Below, piece by piece: positions 12,288 to 23,221 of a stretch of DNA of 64,000 bases. The notes beneath the pieces were generated by a model. That model had not been told where the DNA came from and made no database searches. It worked only from the letters and a program-made list of their open reading frames with translations. How positions within the stretch are numbered: position 1 is the first letter of the stretch; every line of letters starts with the position of its first letter. The position numbers and the translations under genes are program-made. Source of the DNA: Leuctra nigra (lineage: Eukaryota; Arthropoda; Insecta; Plecoptera; Leuctridae). Where the stretch lies: the NCBI GenBank assembly GCA_934045905.1, contig OW203765.1, forward strand, positions 21,267,409 through 21,331,408, in the 5' to 3' direction.

Positions 12288-12293
12288 TTTATT
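12288..12293 (-). terminator. Candidate poly(A) signal of cluster gene 3
   Basis: AATAAA on the minus strand, about 115 bases past the TAA at 12407-12409. The distance suits a short 3' UTR. The surrounding run of A/T makes a chance match possible. Confidence 0.5.
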
Positions 12294-12406
12294 ATGGTCT
12301 AAATGCATCTAGTGCTCCTTAAAATAGATTAATACCAACACATAGTGCGTAATTAGTGAATTTGACAGATCTGTGAAGTTTGATGTGATCTGGCTCAATC
12401 TTCGTT

Positions 12407-13861
12407 TTACTTCCCTGGAGGCGGGGGGAGAGACGACGACACTGAAAAGCATAAAGTTTGATTAATAAACGCATATAATCACGTTTCAGAGAGAATGATA
12501 AAAGAAGGCAAGCAAAAGTTCAATTTATTGTGAAACAAATACGTTCACAGCTTAAATTTTGTGATAAAGTCACCATAGCGTAAGTGAAACCCGAGCTTTT
12601 TTCCACCTTTACGGGTTTGATGCTATGTTAAATTAAAACTATTGATAAAGACTATATTGCCATAGCAACAACCAATGGCATTCATAGAATGACAACTATG
12701 TCTAGTTCATCTCTCATTTATCCGATAGTTTTATTTTTAAAATAAATCTTGTCTGGTATTTTAGGTAAATAATACCTTATCCCTCAGAAAACCAACTCAA
12801 GGACATATTTGCTCAAGGCAACTCTCAACTCGATTCAAATTACTGGTGTTCGTTCTAATGTCTCTTTTGTAGCCAAAATAGTTTATAATTCCAGACGTAA
12901 ATAATTTTACTTCATACTTTACATATTATGTATTGAAATTCTATAAAAGTGGAATGTTATGAAACTATAATTCAAAGGGAATCATATTACATTATTTTCA
13001 TTCTTCATCTCTCGTAATGATTTATCGCTCTCCCTGCGGCAAGACTGCTTTAAAGTATGCTTCGCAACTTACCTGGAGGTCTTGTAGTTGTGGTAGTTGT
13101 TGTGGTTGTGGTTGGTGGGAAGGTGGGTCTTGCTGTGATGTAGATCAGGATTCTTGTATGATGCGCGCTCTTCACATTGCTCCCATCTGCAAGGACCCCA
13201 GGCGGAGTCCTGATCTCATCGTCCTGGGAGAAAACAAAATGTAGAACTCTACACATTTCGTCGAGTGTGTCACCATTCTTTGGTATGTGTTCCATAAAAT
13301 CATTTGTTTATAGACTACTTTCATTATTAAAATGTGCTTGAAAGAGTTTTCAAAATGGAATATTAAAATGGTTATTGTGTATGTTGTAATTTTGAAATTT
13401 GAAAGGATCTAGAATAAATAGGCAGTCATCATTGTGGTTGTGTTCCGTTGTATGTGCTGTTGGCCCATACCTACTTTGTATTAAATAAAATTCAGCAAAA
13501 ATGGAGGAAAGGAAGAAATATTTGATGTCGTGGACGTTTTCGGACGTTTTCGTGGACGAAACAATATTTATTATTATCGGTATAACTACATTCTAACAAG
13601 TAAATTAAATTATTACAACTTAAAATAGTTTCAAATCAATACCTTATAACAAGGCACTGTAATTAATTTTTATTCATTCAGAATAGTTATAAAATAGACG
13701 TCCAAGCTTCTTTTGCAATCATTGATATCTTCTACATTTCCTCCTTTTTCGCAGATTTAAAAGTTCCAAACGCAAAAAAGTTTCTGAACGACGTTGTAAG
13801 GACTTAATTTTTGAGCGAGCGAAGCGAGCGTCTCCTTTTGGCTCCTTTGGCACGGACCTCT

Positions 13862-13904
<43 letters not shown>

Positions 13905-14952
13905 GCTGCTAATAGCCGATACACAGGTCGCACCGTTTCACCGATCGATCTGAAATTTTGCACACATGTAAAACCAACCTTCTCTGTTTGCAGACCCTAA
14001 TTTTTTTGAAATCCATTCATTGGTTGAAATTTAAATAAACATCTCCTGATAGGCCGAAAAATGAAAATGGACTTCGACAAATGTGATCGACCTTATATTT
14101 TGCATTGTCATTAACACCAACATTGTCTCTTATTTTACAAATTTTCAGCCAAATCCTCCCATTGGTTAAAATTTAAACAAATATTTCATGTGCTTTTTGA
14201 AATTTTAACCAGAACCGTTTGACCGATCATTTTAAAATTTTGCATGGTCATCGGGTCCAACATTATCTGTATTTTTGACAATTTTCAGACTAAACTGTGT
14301 TTAAATTCAAAAGTTATCGACAGTTTAAGGATATTTTGCGTGTTGGCTATCATATTTCTCGAATTTCATATTTCACGGAATCTTTGAATCTTCACTTCAA
14401 AGTTGTTAGAGCAGAAACTTTCAAACGTATTATGAAACTGATATGACCGTTTAACATTTTTTTGAACGAGATCCTGTGATTTTTGGAAATTAACAAGGAA
14501 TCGTTCAATCATAAAGGTTCAATCGATCAACTTAAAACTTTGCGTGGTTATTGGGACCAATATTTTAGGAATTGTTGGAGATTTTCATACAAATCTGTGA
14601 CGAAATTCAAGAATTATTGGCTTTTAAGGACATTTTCGATAAACATAATTTCGGTTCGAGGTGTTGCGCGTTATCCGTGCTCGCTCATCAACGCGTTACT
14701 CAGAGCGTTTTCCTAGTTTATTCAAATATCATTTCTTATTTTGACGTCCCTATTGTTGACATGGCAACAAAATATGAACGGAAATTTAAATCAGAACAAC
14801 AAAATTATTCGTTCAATATAATGATAGGTATATTTGCCCAATGTATGGGTTTCTTATGACTAATTAATAATATTCTAGCCACTTACTGCAGGTCTCGCCT
14901 GAATCGCCTGGGCCACCGCAAGCAGCAGCAGCACGCAAGAAATCATCTTCAT
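12407..14952 (-). CDS. Small secreted poly-Thr protein, cluster gene 3 (83 aa, three exons)
   Basis: Exon 1 (14887-14952) encodes MKMISCVLLLLAVAQAIQAR plus PA, a textbook signal peptide, and ends in phase 0 at GTAAGT. Exon 2 (13073-13223) follows a strong acceptor (TTTTGTTTTCTCCCAG) and encodes DDEIRTPPGVLADG, the cluster motif VKSAHHTRILIYITARP, a run of ten Thr and RPP. It ends CCAG|GTAAGT in phase 1. Exon 3 (12407-12441) follows CTTTATGCTTTTCAG and completes the frame with VSSSLPPPPGK and TAA. Exon lengths of 66, 151 and 35 bp sum to 84 codons, so the frame closes exactly. If the second intron were retained the end would be GKLRSIL. Intron 1 holds HLE copy B. A TATAAA lies at 15128-15133. 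The family is unknown; a small secreted, possibly O-glycosylated peptide is inferred. Confidence 0.75.
13811..14716 (+). mobile_element. HLE copy B, inside intron 1 of cluster gene 3
   Basis: A complete element from TTGAGCGAGCGAAGCG to TTTTCCTAG with a host T after it. The T tract near the 5' end is an uninterrupted run of about 43 T. It is almost base-for-base the same as copy H at 46026-46917 apart from the T tract and a small indel, so one or both moved recently. It is oriented opposite to the host gene. Confidence 0.85.
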
Positions 14953-15127
14953 TCTCACAACACTGGCAGTCAACTCCCTCAACACTCCGGCGTCAACCCA
15001 ACAACAATTAGCCGACACCGATGAGATCAACCAGACACGCATCGACGAGGCTCCACAACAGATTTACACACATTCCGCTCAAGTTCAATAGGCCACGTTT
15101 TATTGTTAAATAGATTGCGTGATGGCG

Positions 15128-15133
15128 TTTATA
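15128..15133 (-). promoter_or_regulatory. Candidate TATA box of cluster gene 3
   Basis: TATAAA on the minus strand (context CTTTATAAACG), about 180 bases upstream of the start codon at 14952. Transcription would begin near 15100 with a 5' UTR of about 150 bases. No clear Inr was seen. Confidence 0.5.
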
Positions 15134-15803
15134 AAGTGACATTGGGAATCTGTGATAATTCATTTAGTGGAGTCGGGAAAATTGAAGGATAAATTAAATA
15201 ATTATTTTGAGCTTTGGAGAATTGTTTATTGTAACACAAAAATACGACAAATAACACAATGAACTTTAAATTATACACACAAAGTAAAATAGAAGGTTAT
15301 TACCTTCAGCAATTTAATAAAATACGGTAGTGTCCTCAATTTTTGTCATAGCTTGTAAAGATGAATACAAATAAGTAATGACAACACACTAACACATGCA
15401 AAATTAAACATTTGCATTTATAAAAATCAATTTTAAATTTAATGTGACATTTATGGCGGGAAAAACGGTGTGTGACGCATGACATCACTAGGATGTGATT
15501 TCTAACTTCTCAACAATGTGTTAACATAGGTAAAACTTTGTTGTCTACATAATTTATAATGCCAATGTCGATTCTACTGTTTTAAAAAATGGTTAATAAT
15601 TTGTATAAATTTTTTGTATAAATAGGGTTGTCTTCAAATCTATTCTTCTTGAGACAAAAAAATAAAATCTCTGCTAACAGGCACATCTCAACTTTCATAG
15701 TAAAAACATTATTCTAAAATCTAGTTTATATGAGCCTTCCCTATTGAACACATTTGGTAACATTGAAGACTTTGCTCAGGTTTTGCTCCGATTTGCTCAG
15801 GCC

Positions 15804-17607
15804 TTAGCCATTGGATGAAAACAGCTGTCCATTACTAAACACCTGACCGTTATTTGGTAGCTGACCATTATTGAAAAACTGTCCGTTATTTACCTGCTGT
15901 CCATTGTTGGGTCTCTGGCCAATAGCCAACAGCTGACCATTATTTGGGAACTGCAAGCCATTGGGGAATTCCTGTACATTGACTGGGTATTGCCCGTTAC
16001 CTGTACCCTGACCAAGTCCCTGAAACAACTGCCCGTTTCCTGTACCCTGACCTATAACTTGAAACGGCTGCCCTGTGCCCTGATTCTGACCAATCACCTG
16101 AAATACTTGACCGTTGCCCGGTGACAGGTTAGTCAGTAACGGGCCATAATCCGGCGACTGCCCGTTACTGCCCAGTAACTGCCCATTGACCGGCACCCGC
16201 ACCGACACCGGGAACTGCCCGATGGGTGTCGCCTGCCCGATCACTTGGAACGGCTGCCCAGTGAAAGTGACGCCGCCGACGACTGGCGGGAACGCCGCGG
16301 CGCCGGTGTTCGCGAGGAAAAGCGCGCTTGTGAGAGGCGATGTGAAGGGTGACACGGTGGTGGTTCTCGGTGGCATGTAGATGACGACACGTCGTGCGGA
16401 CTTCTTCCAGAGATGAAGACAGTCCAAGCACAACGACTCGCCCACCTGTGGAACACGTTCACGTTCAAGTATATACAATGATGACGCCGTCAGGATCACA
16501 TTCATTACAGAGAACTTTGTGATAGTTCCAAAATTACAGTATTTTCTAGTTCCAAATTAAGTATAGTATACTTTTTAGTACAAAGACGAATCACTAAACC
16601 TTTATTAAAACTGTAAGTCTCGTCGAAGAAAAAAAATTATAGCAAATAAACAGTTCGGTATGAGTTCTATAGACTTGATTATATTGTACATATTACTTTC
16701 AACTTACTTCCTGATAATCAAATATCTCATGAATCCTTCTCTTAACTTAAAATGTCTCTGGAATCATGGCTTTTTTTAACTATGTCTTCTGATTAGTTTT
16801 AATTTTGTATGATTTAATTATGAATGTGTATTTTGGTATCACCCACTTCTAATATTGAAATCGGATTAAATTATTGTTATTTGCTATTTTTTTATATGAA
16901 CTGTTTTTTTTATATTACAGTGTGTATTTTCCTTTTTTCTTTGTAGATTTGTTTGGAACTCCGTGAATGCGTGCTATTGTTACTGTTACTGTTTATATTT
17001 GTTTGAATCATCTCCACAGATGAACTACTAGTATAGCTTTGTGGAATTATGTAGGTTGTATTATTTTATGGTTATCAATAAAGGAGTTCAAAAAAATGAG
17101 AGCGACGTTTCGAGTGATCTGTTTCACTCCTCATCAGGCTCGAACAAAATATTTTGTTGGAGCAACAAAGTTGTCGAGTATTTAATTGCTTTTTATGCAT
17201 AATTGACAACGTTTCTTTTTAAATATTGATCTAAGAATGCTATAACGGTTCTCAAATTTTTAAATTCACATAATTAATTCTAGAAATGTAACCGTTTAAA
17301 TTTTAATTAAATTAATTTCTTTAAATTGTGTTAAATTATGTACGAAGACGAAGAGTGATTAATTCTCCCCAATTATGTATGCACAATTGAATGACTGAAC
17401 CCGAAGAGATCAAACATCTTATGCCATCTTACATCTTATACTTGAGTATTACTTAACCATCACTGAAATAATACCCTCCCTCGTTCATCGAAAACAAAGG
17501 GTTAAAATCATACAAAACTAAATAACGTAAAGCAATTTACTTACAAGAAACGTTGACAAGAGTTCACTCAGAAATAGCAGCCAATAAGTAATCTTCTTTC
17601 CAAACAT
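15804..17607 (-). CDS. Secreted Asn-Gly-Gln-rich protein, cluster gene 4 (about 234 aa, two exons)
   Basis: Exon 1 (17545-17607) encodes MFGKKITYWLLFLSELLSTF plus L, a likely signal peptide, and ends in phase 0 at GTAAGT. Exon 2 is taken from the in-frame acceptor CCACAG at 16446-16447 (exon 15804-16445). It starts VGESLCLDCLHLW, then the cluster motif KKSARRVVIYMPPRTTT, then a long region with GQ every 7-12 residues: units such as PFQVIGQ and GTGNGQ, later NNGQ and SNGQ, ending SSNG. The acceptor has a weak pyrimidine tract. Another in-frame acceptor near 16515 would add about 23 residues, and an unspliced start at 16505 is also possible. Gln/Asn/Gly repeats occur in cross-linked or gel-forming extracellular proteins. 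No named family is recognised. Confidence 0.65.
17100..17141 (-). ncRNA. Candidate hammerhead ribozyme (type I, very short stem III)
   Basis: On the minus strand the pieces occur in the right order. GAGC (17138-17141) is followed by the core CTGATGA (17131-17137) and an extra G. Stem II is GAGTG/CACTC around an 8-base loop. GAAA follows, then AC/GT as a 2-bp stem III with no loop, C at the cleavage position (17104), and GCTC (17100-17103), which pairs with GAGC as stem I. Hammerheads with minimal stem III are known from Penelope-like retroelements and retrozymes, where they act as dimers. No reverse transcriptase is visible nearby, so this would be a remnant. It lies in the intron of cluster gene 4. 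The one extra G before stem II is atypical. Confidence 0.55.
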
Positions 17608-17687
17608 TGTGCAACAACTTTATTTCCACCAACAGATTCGATCACTCTTCAGTTGAATACTTATCGAAACCAACTGGGTAAATCCTC

Positions 17688-17693
17688 TTTATA
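17688..17693 (-). promoter_or_regulatory. Candidate TATA box of cluster gene 4
   Basis: TATAAA on the minus strand (context TTTTTATAAAGAGG), 81 bases upstream of the start codon at 17607. This gives a predicted 5' UTR of about 50 bases. It is the best-placed TATA in the four-gene cluster. Confidence 0.6.
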
Positions 17694-18112
17694 AAAAAAT
17701 CAGACGCAATACTTTGTAACCTTCACAACTATTTCGACATATTAGTAAAAACCCTTTTAATTTGAGGACATCGTTGAAAGTTACAACATTTACATGTGCA
17801 ATGGGTAATGACACAAACATCATAACACAATGCATATCAGTAGTTATGTTTCATGAACACGGCAATGAATTATTTAGTGACCTTTTAATGAATTACAATA
17901 GTTGTTGACAAAAACTGAGCACGAGTTTCCGCCATGATAAACCTGAAACTATCACGTGCTAAGTAGATGATAATGGGGGTGAAGGAGATGTTCCTAAATG
18001 AGTTTATGAGTGATTGGGAATGATGAAATACAAGTACATTTGTATACCTTCCATGAATGAAGCGGATATGAATCTATACAATGGTTCATTTATGAAAAGC
18101 ATGCGGTTTTAA

Positions 18113-18262
18113 CATTGTCCAATTTTTCAATACTCGACTAAAACAAGTAATAATTAACTTAACACAGTCATTTTAGGAATATAAATGGTTGTTGACATAA
18201 TAATACAGTCCTAATCAACAGTTTAAAAGTTGGCAGAGGATTGAAAGACTGGCCATTAAGTT
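18113..18262. mobile_element. Palindromic MITE, copy 1
   Basis: Imperfect terminal arms: TTTTTCAATACTCGACTAAA on the left, and the inverted form with GCAGAGGATTGAAAGACT on the right. It shares the internal block GGTTGTTG-ACATAATA-TACAGTC with copy 2, about 50 bp further on. It is non-coding, and no certain target duplication was seen. Confidence 0.6.
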
Positions 18263-18316
18263 GTCAAAAGTCTATATTAAAGGTTAATCCAGATAGGTTG
18301 AGGTTTCATCTCTAAG

Positions 18317-18465
18317 GGCAGGTTTTTCAATCCTCTTTTAAAACGAGTAGTTATGTTTTAAGTGATCGTTTGAGGAATAACATTGGTTGTTGCCATGGCA
18401 ATATAGTCATAATCAACTGCTTAAAATTTAGCAGAGTATTGAAAGACTTTCAATAAGAGGAGTTT
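18317..18465. mobile_element. Palindromic MITE, copy 2
   Basis: Arms AGGGCAGGTTTTTCAATCCT and inverted AGCAGAGTATTGAAAGACTT, with the internal block TTGTTGCCATGGCAATATAG. A related third copy is at 45432-45652. An inverted match to the internal block (ATATTGCCATAGCAACAACC) occurs near 12650. Confidence 0.65.
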
Positions 18466-18922
18466 TTAAGAGGACTTTCGATTTTGAGACTTTTTAAATA
18501 GTTCTTAAAGATTTAGAAGTTTTGTTCGAATTCTGTTACCATGGTTATACGCAATATACCTTCATCAGCATCAAATAATTGATCTTATTGAACTTTACTT
18601 TTTGAAGGAACTACCGCAGAACACTTTTATCGTATAATGTTAAGGAGTTGCGGTATATATTGTAATGATAGTGAAAGGGCAATCATGTTACCAAGCCGTG
18701 GTTTACCTGTGTCATGTAGCATACCATTACATCTTGTACATAATAGCTTACGTACATTATGCATAAGATACATATAGAAAATGTAAAGTATTCATTTGTG
18801 TTAGTTCAAATATTCACGGGAGTCCATTTTGGTACATTTCAGGTAGTTCTTCACTCAAATATGGATGCTCCATTTTAAAAGAGAGTTCACAATTTTCATG
18901 ACGTTGCTCGCTAGAAGTATTT

Positions 18923-19746
18923 TTGAGCGAGCGTAGCGAGCGTCTCCTTTCGGCTCATTTGGCACGGACCTCTGTTTTTTTTTGTTTTTTTTTTGTTTTT
19001 TTTTCTGTTGGGTGAGGCTGTACAGGTCAGAGTTTTTCTTCGATCGATCTGAAATTTTGCACACATGTAGAGACAACCTTTTCTGTTTGCAGGCCCTAAA
19101 TTTTTTTAAAATCCATTCATTGGTTAAAATTGAAATAAACATCTCCTGATAGGTTGAAAAAGGAAAATGGTATTCGATAAATCTGATCAAATTCATATTT
19201 TGGCTATACATGTCAGAGTTTTACTTCGATCTAGCTGAAATTTTGCACACATGTAAAACCAACCTTCTCTGTTTGCAGACCATAATTTTTTTGAAATCCA
19301 TTAATTGGTTAAAATTTAAATAAATATCTCCTGATAGGCTGAAAAATGAAAACGGTCTTCGATAATTCAGATCAAACTCATATTTTGCATGATCATTAAG
19401 ACCAACATTGTCTCTTATTTTACAAAATTTCATCCCAATCAGTTAAGAACGTATGAACTTATTAACATTTTTAATATCTGTCAGTAATGAAGTATCAAAA
19501 TGAATGTTTTCCAGTGCCAATTGGATTGAATCTGATTTGTTTTATTTTAACCAGGGTTCTTAGATGCTTAGATGTTATTTTCAAGTTTCAATGAAAAGCA
19601 TAATAATATGTTGTGTTGATTGAGTTATCATATTTCAATTCAATATGGATGTATATGTTTTCTGTGCTTGTGTACGCATTTCCGGTTCGAGAATTTGCAT
19701 GTCCCCGTGCTCGCTCACCAACGCGTTACACTGAGCGTTTTCCTAG
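18923..19746 (+). mobile_element. HLE copy C
   Basis: Starts TTGAGCGAGCGTAGCGAGCG and ends TTTTCCTAG before T. It contains two successive modules with CGATC-TGAAATTTTGCACACATGTA (18.95-19.2 kb and again at 19.2-19.44 kb), so the 5' module appears duplicated compared with copy A. Its 3' half belongs to the A/C/G subfamily. Confidence 0.75.
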
Positions 19747-20113
19747 TATTATACACTTTTTACTTTTCCACTTTTATTTGGTCTTTATTCAAATAGAAGG
19801 GTACATATTTCCAATCGGTGTTCTGTGAATCAATATCATCAAAAATCCTTTTGACATGACTCAATTACAATTTAGTCAATTTGTTTTATTACTGCATCGA
19901 AATACTAGAACCGTCTCAATACCATAAACTGTAACACTCCATTCGTTCGTGCAATGAAAAATGTAGGTAAGCTTTTGCCATGAAACTATCATTGAGTCAA
20001 ATTGGGTCGTTCATGCTAAAATGATGTAGCTAAATGCTTTAGTAGGAGAAACTCATGATTGCAATATTAAGCTGACACTGTTGTGAATTAGTTGCCGATT
20101 AGTCGATATCTGT

Positions 20114-20278
20114 AGGCTACTTCTGTATATAAACAGATAGCAGGAGAAAAAGCTCTGAAGTTAATTTTCACCCTTACCCGTATCACCCTTACTTTTGGAA
20201 TGATGCAATCAAGCTTTATCAATGGGGAATAGGTGAATGTTGAGATTATATTTTGTTTATATACAGAATAGCCTCAAA
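20114..20278. repeat. Small foldback element
   Basis: Arms AGGCTACTTCTGTATATAAA and inverted TTTATATACAGAATAGCCT flank about 110 bp. It may be a short MITE. No target duplication was verified. Confidence 0.5.
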
Positions 20279-20371
20279 GAGCAATGTGAAATTTTATTAT
20301 ATTTTTTAATTCATATTTCCCATAATTAATTTATTAGTTATCGACATTTCACTCCTCTGCAAAAACAAGCT

Positions 20372-20468
20372 GTAAACGTCACACGCCGTGTTACCTGTGT
20401 TACGGGATGCATAGAACCGGCTATGGCTAACATTATCTATACGGCCCGACTAGGCGTGTGACGTCAAA
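20372..20468. repeat. Foldback with 12-bp perfect arms
   Basis: ACGTCACACGCC on the left and GGCGTGTGACGT on the right flank about 70 bp, with some further pairing outside. This is probably a small MITE; no protein-coding content was seen. Confidence 0.45.
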
Positions 20469-21062
20469 TTGTGTTTCATGGACAGTTACAATCTACCAAA
20501 CTTTGTTAATTCGTTCCTTGAAAACTATTCATCACATAACAAAAATAAAACCACATCTGTCGTCAACAAAATGTTAACTTTCATAAAATATTTATTATTT
20601 TAAAATCTAAACTTCACTTCCCTTCCCTATTGCAATTTGACTTAAAATTCTCTTACAAAATGACTGTTGCCTGTGGTTTTATTTATTTGACTAAGACTAT
20701 GTTTTTCTTCTCATCTGTTCAAGAGTTCTCAACCACTTATTCTCATAATTCATAATTATTAAAAGCACAATTTCTTAATTCTTACACCGAATGCCCACGT
20801 CATATTTTACAATACAGACACAGCCACAGAGATAGTTATGCCGCATTATGATAATATGACGTTACAGTCCCCAACCAGTAACCACGGTCAAAGAAGTGGG
20901 TCTATTATTGGGTCAAGTGCCCAACCCTTGGACGTGAAATATGAGAGCGATGACCCGACTTAATAGAAGTCGTCAATGGCGTCGAAATCTGATCCGACGC
21001 TTGGGACTTCGTAGTGACGTCATTAAGTGGCCACTATACGCAGAATTAGGTTACGAATTGTT

Positions 21063-21091
21063 CGCAACTACGTAGTTTTAAAACGTAGTTG
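21063..21091. repeat. Near-perfect hairpin
   Basis: GCAACTACG and CGTAGTTGC flank a short centre with TTTTAAAA, giving a 9-bp stem. Its function is unknown. Confidence 0.4.
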
Positions 21092-21443
21092 CCTAGAAGC
21101 TTGAAGCTCACTCAATTGAGATTGGAAGTAGCTAAATGGAAATTGATGTAGGATAGTTTAATTATATTTACTACAAAATCGGATATCGATCCAAAATATC
21201 AAATTGTGTGAATTAATTTCCTAGATGCATATAGTTTTTCTGAAGTGCTGTGGTTTCCCATCACGGTCATAGAAATTTGGACTTAATTTTAATTGGATTT
21301 GGATGTACAATTAATTGTAGTACATAGCTGCTGTTTTTACAATGGATTAGCTACGCATAAAAACCTTGAGCATGCAATATTATTAAAATTTTCAATGTCA
21401 TATTATATGAAGATAGATTGATTATGAGTTTCATACCCTTTAA

Positions 21444-21541
21444 ATTTTGGTTGATCACATGGTTCTGCTCGTGCGCAGTGTCACTTTGGTGTCAATATAG
21501 TGACTCTGCACATGTGCAGAACCAAGTTGATCAACCAAAGT
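21444..21541. mobile_element. Palindromic MITE (~98 bp)
   Basis: The left arm TTTGGTTGATCACATGGTTC continues as TGCTCGTGCGCAG. The right arm is CTGCACATGTGCAGAACC followed by AAGTTGATCAACCAAAG. Arms of about 38 bp with few mismatches form a long hairpin. Confidence 0.65.
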
Positions 21542-22261
21542 TGCTATAGTGTGGATTGAGCCTATGTTTAATTTTATTTCTGAATAGAAAAATGTATACA
21601 ACATGTAGTACCTATACTCTCAGGAGGCAATATTATTGTTGTTACACAGTTTTTAAATTCCTTGCTTCTCCAATATAAATGAAATATATATACATCTATA
21701 TCAATTACTTTCTAGATGTAATATTACGCCCTAAAGCTCAATAGCTCAAGTTTAAAGGGCAAGCTGTTACATCGAGTCAACATCCCACCAACTGCCACCA
21801 ATTGTAAAACTTGGTAATAGTCATGCCTTTTCATTGGAATGATTGGAGTTAGGTTAGTCCACACTTGAATGATTTGCTTACAATGATTGATTTAAAATTA
21901 ATTCAATTCTGTATTTATAACATTTATCTGGATTATCTCGATGTCTCTTTTTTGTGCATTATTTTCTCATTACAGGTCACAAACGAAGTGGCCATTTTTT
22001 CACAAAATATTGATCTATGTGAATTGTTTGACTTTTAATTTCTATCTGGACTATCTCTTGGTTTTACCAGAAAATTGAATTATTGTTAAGATTACGTTTT
22101 GCTGACGTCTTACGTGTAAGAAATATCAATGGTAAAAGTATTTTTTAGAATTTGAAGGCTCGCTTACAGAGCATTTTCTAGCATATTAGATAAGGGTCAC
22201 TACATTCAATTATAATTTAAGAATGTATTCGAGTCTTGTACAGGTTTAATGTAGTTTTTTA

Positions 22262-22430
22262 TTCATTTTTTTATGGGGCTTAACGTCGCACTGTTCTGCA
22301 GCGAGGCTAATGTCGCCGGATGAATGATCATGATAATGATTGGGAGATGATGGTGAAGAGTGGTTAAGGATGGAAGGTGGGAAGGAGGCGTTGGTGGCCT
22401 ATTAGTAAGGTACCTTCCCAGCATCTGAAT
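22262..22430 (-). repeat. tRNA-SINE fragment (3' part)
   Basis: Minus-strand match to the 3' body of the SINE at 55423-55692. Shared pieces are GGGGCTTAACGTCGCACTGT and TCTGCAGCGAGGCTAAT, then GATGAATGATCATGATAATG and the GGGAAGGAGGCG and ACCTTCCCAGCAT blocks. The tRNA-like head is missing (5' truncation). Confidence 0.75.
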
Positions 22431-23189
22431 CATAGAGGCTGATTGAATGATTCAAGATCGTGATCGGAAAGCAACATCAGACAGCCTTGTCAGAATTATC
22501 CAAGAAATCCGACAGAAATCTTTTCAGCCGATAAAACATCGGCCATCTTGTCAAATCTAAACTAAGCTACTTGGTAGTAACTTCAGGCCTTCATTTGTTC
22601 CAAGTATCAGCGACGTCGAGTATCGATTTCAAGAAAACGATACTCGATTATCGATCTCTCATCACGTAGCGAACGTTCAGATAGAAAATTGCCTGCCGAA
22701 GAAAATTGTCGTGGTATTAAAGTAATTTGTACGGCACTTATCTATTTATTGGCGTTTTGTATGCAGACTGGTGTGACCATTGGCGTTAGCGAAGCTTTGC
22801 TACAAAATAGTCAAATGTTCATGTGAAGATAGGAGTTGCAGGGAAGGGGGTTTAGAATCTACATAAATGGGGTTCACAGTAGCAATAAATGTACACCATA
22901 TAGGTTTCCTGGGTTCAAAATTGACTTTTTATAACTTAAGAGCTGCTAAAGGGCATACAATTACATACAAAAAAAATAACCTATTTATGTAGGTTATTTT
23001 ATCATTCCCTGGTTGTATGGATTGGGGTCGAAAAGTTTATTTTTATAGTAATGGGCGTATCTTATAATAACCAGTCTCAGAATGTTCAAAGTTTATGGTT
23101 TCAATGACAGAGACAGTGAATCGAACCTGTTGAAATATTTATATTTACGCGAAATCAATCTCTTTTCTTCAGTACCATAAAACATTCTG

Positions 23190-23221
23190 AAAGAGAAGAG
23201 AGAAGAGAGAAGAGAAGAGAT
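23190..23221. repeat. GAGAA microsatellite
   Basis: Reiterated GAGAAGAGA units over about 30 bp. Confidence 0.7.

Noticed and set aside
14483..14716. 77-codon frame also found at 46685-46942
   Set aside because: Occurs because HLE copies B and H are nearly identical. It is absent as an open frame in other copies and ends in the terminal hairpin.
16165..16468. Alternative frames on both strands across the NGQ gene
   Set aside because: They overlap the supported exon in GC-rich sequence and lack exon 1 continuity.
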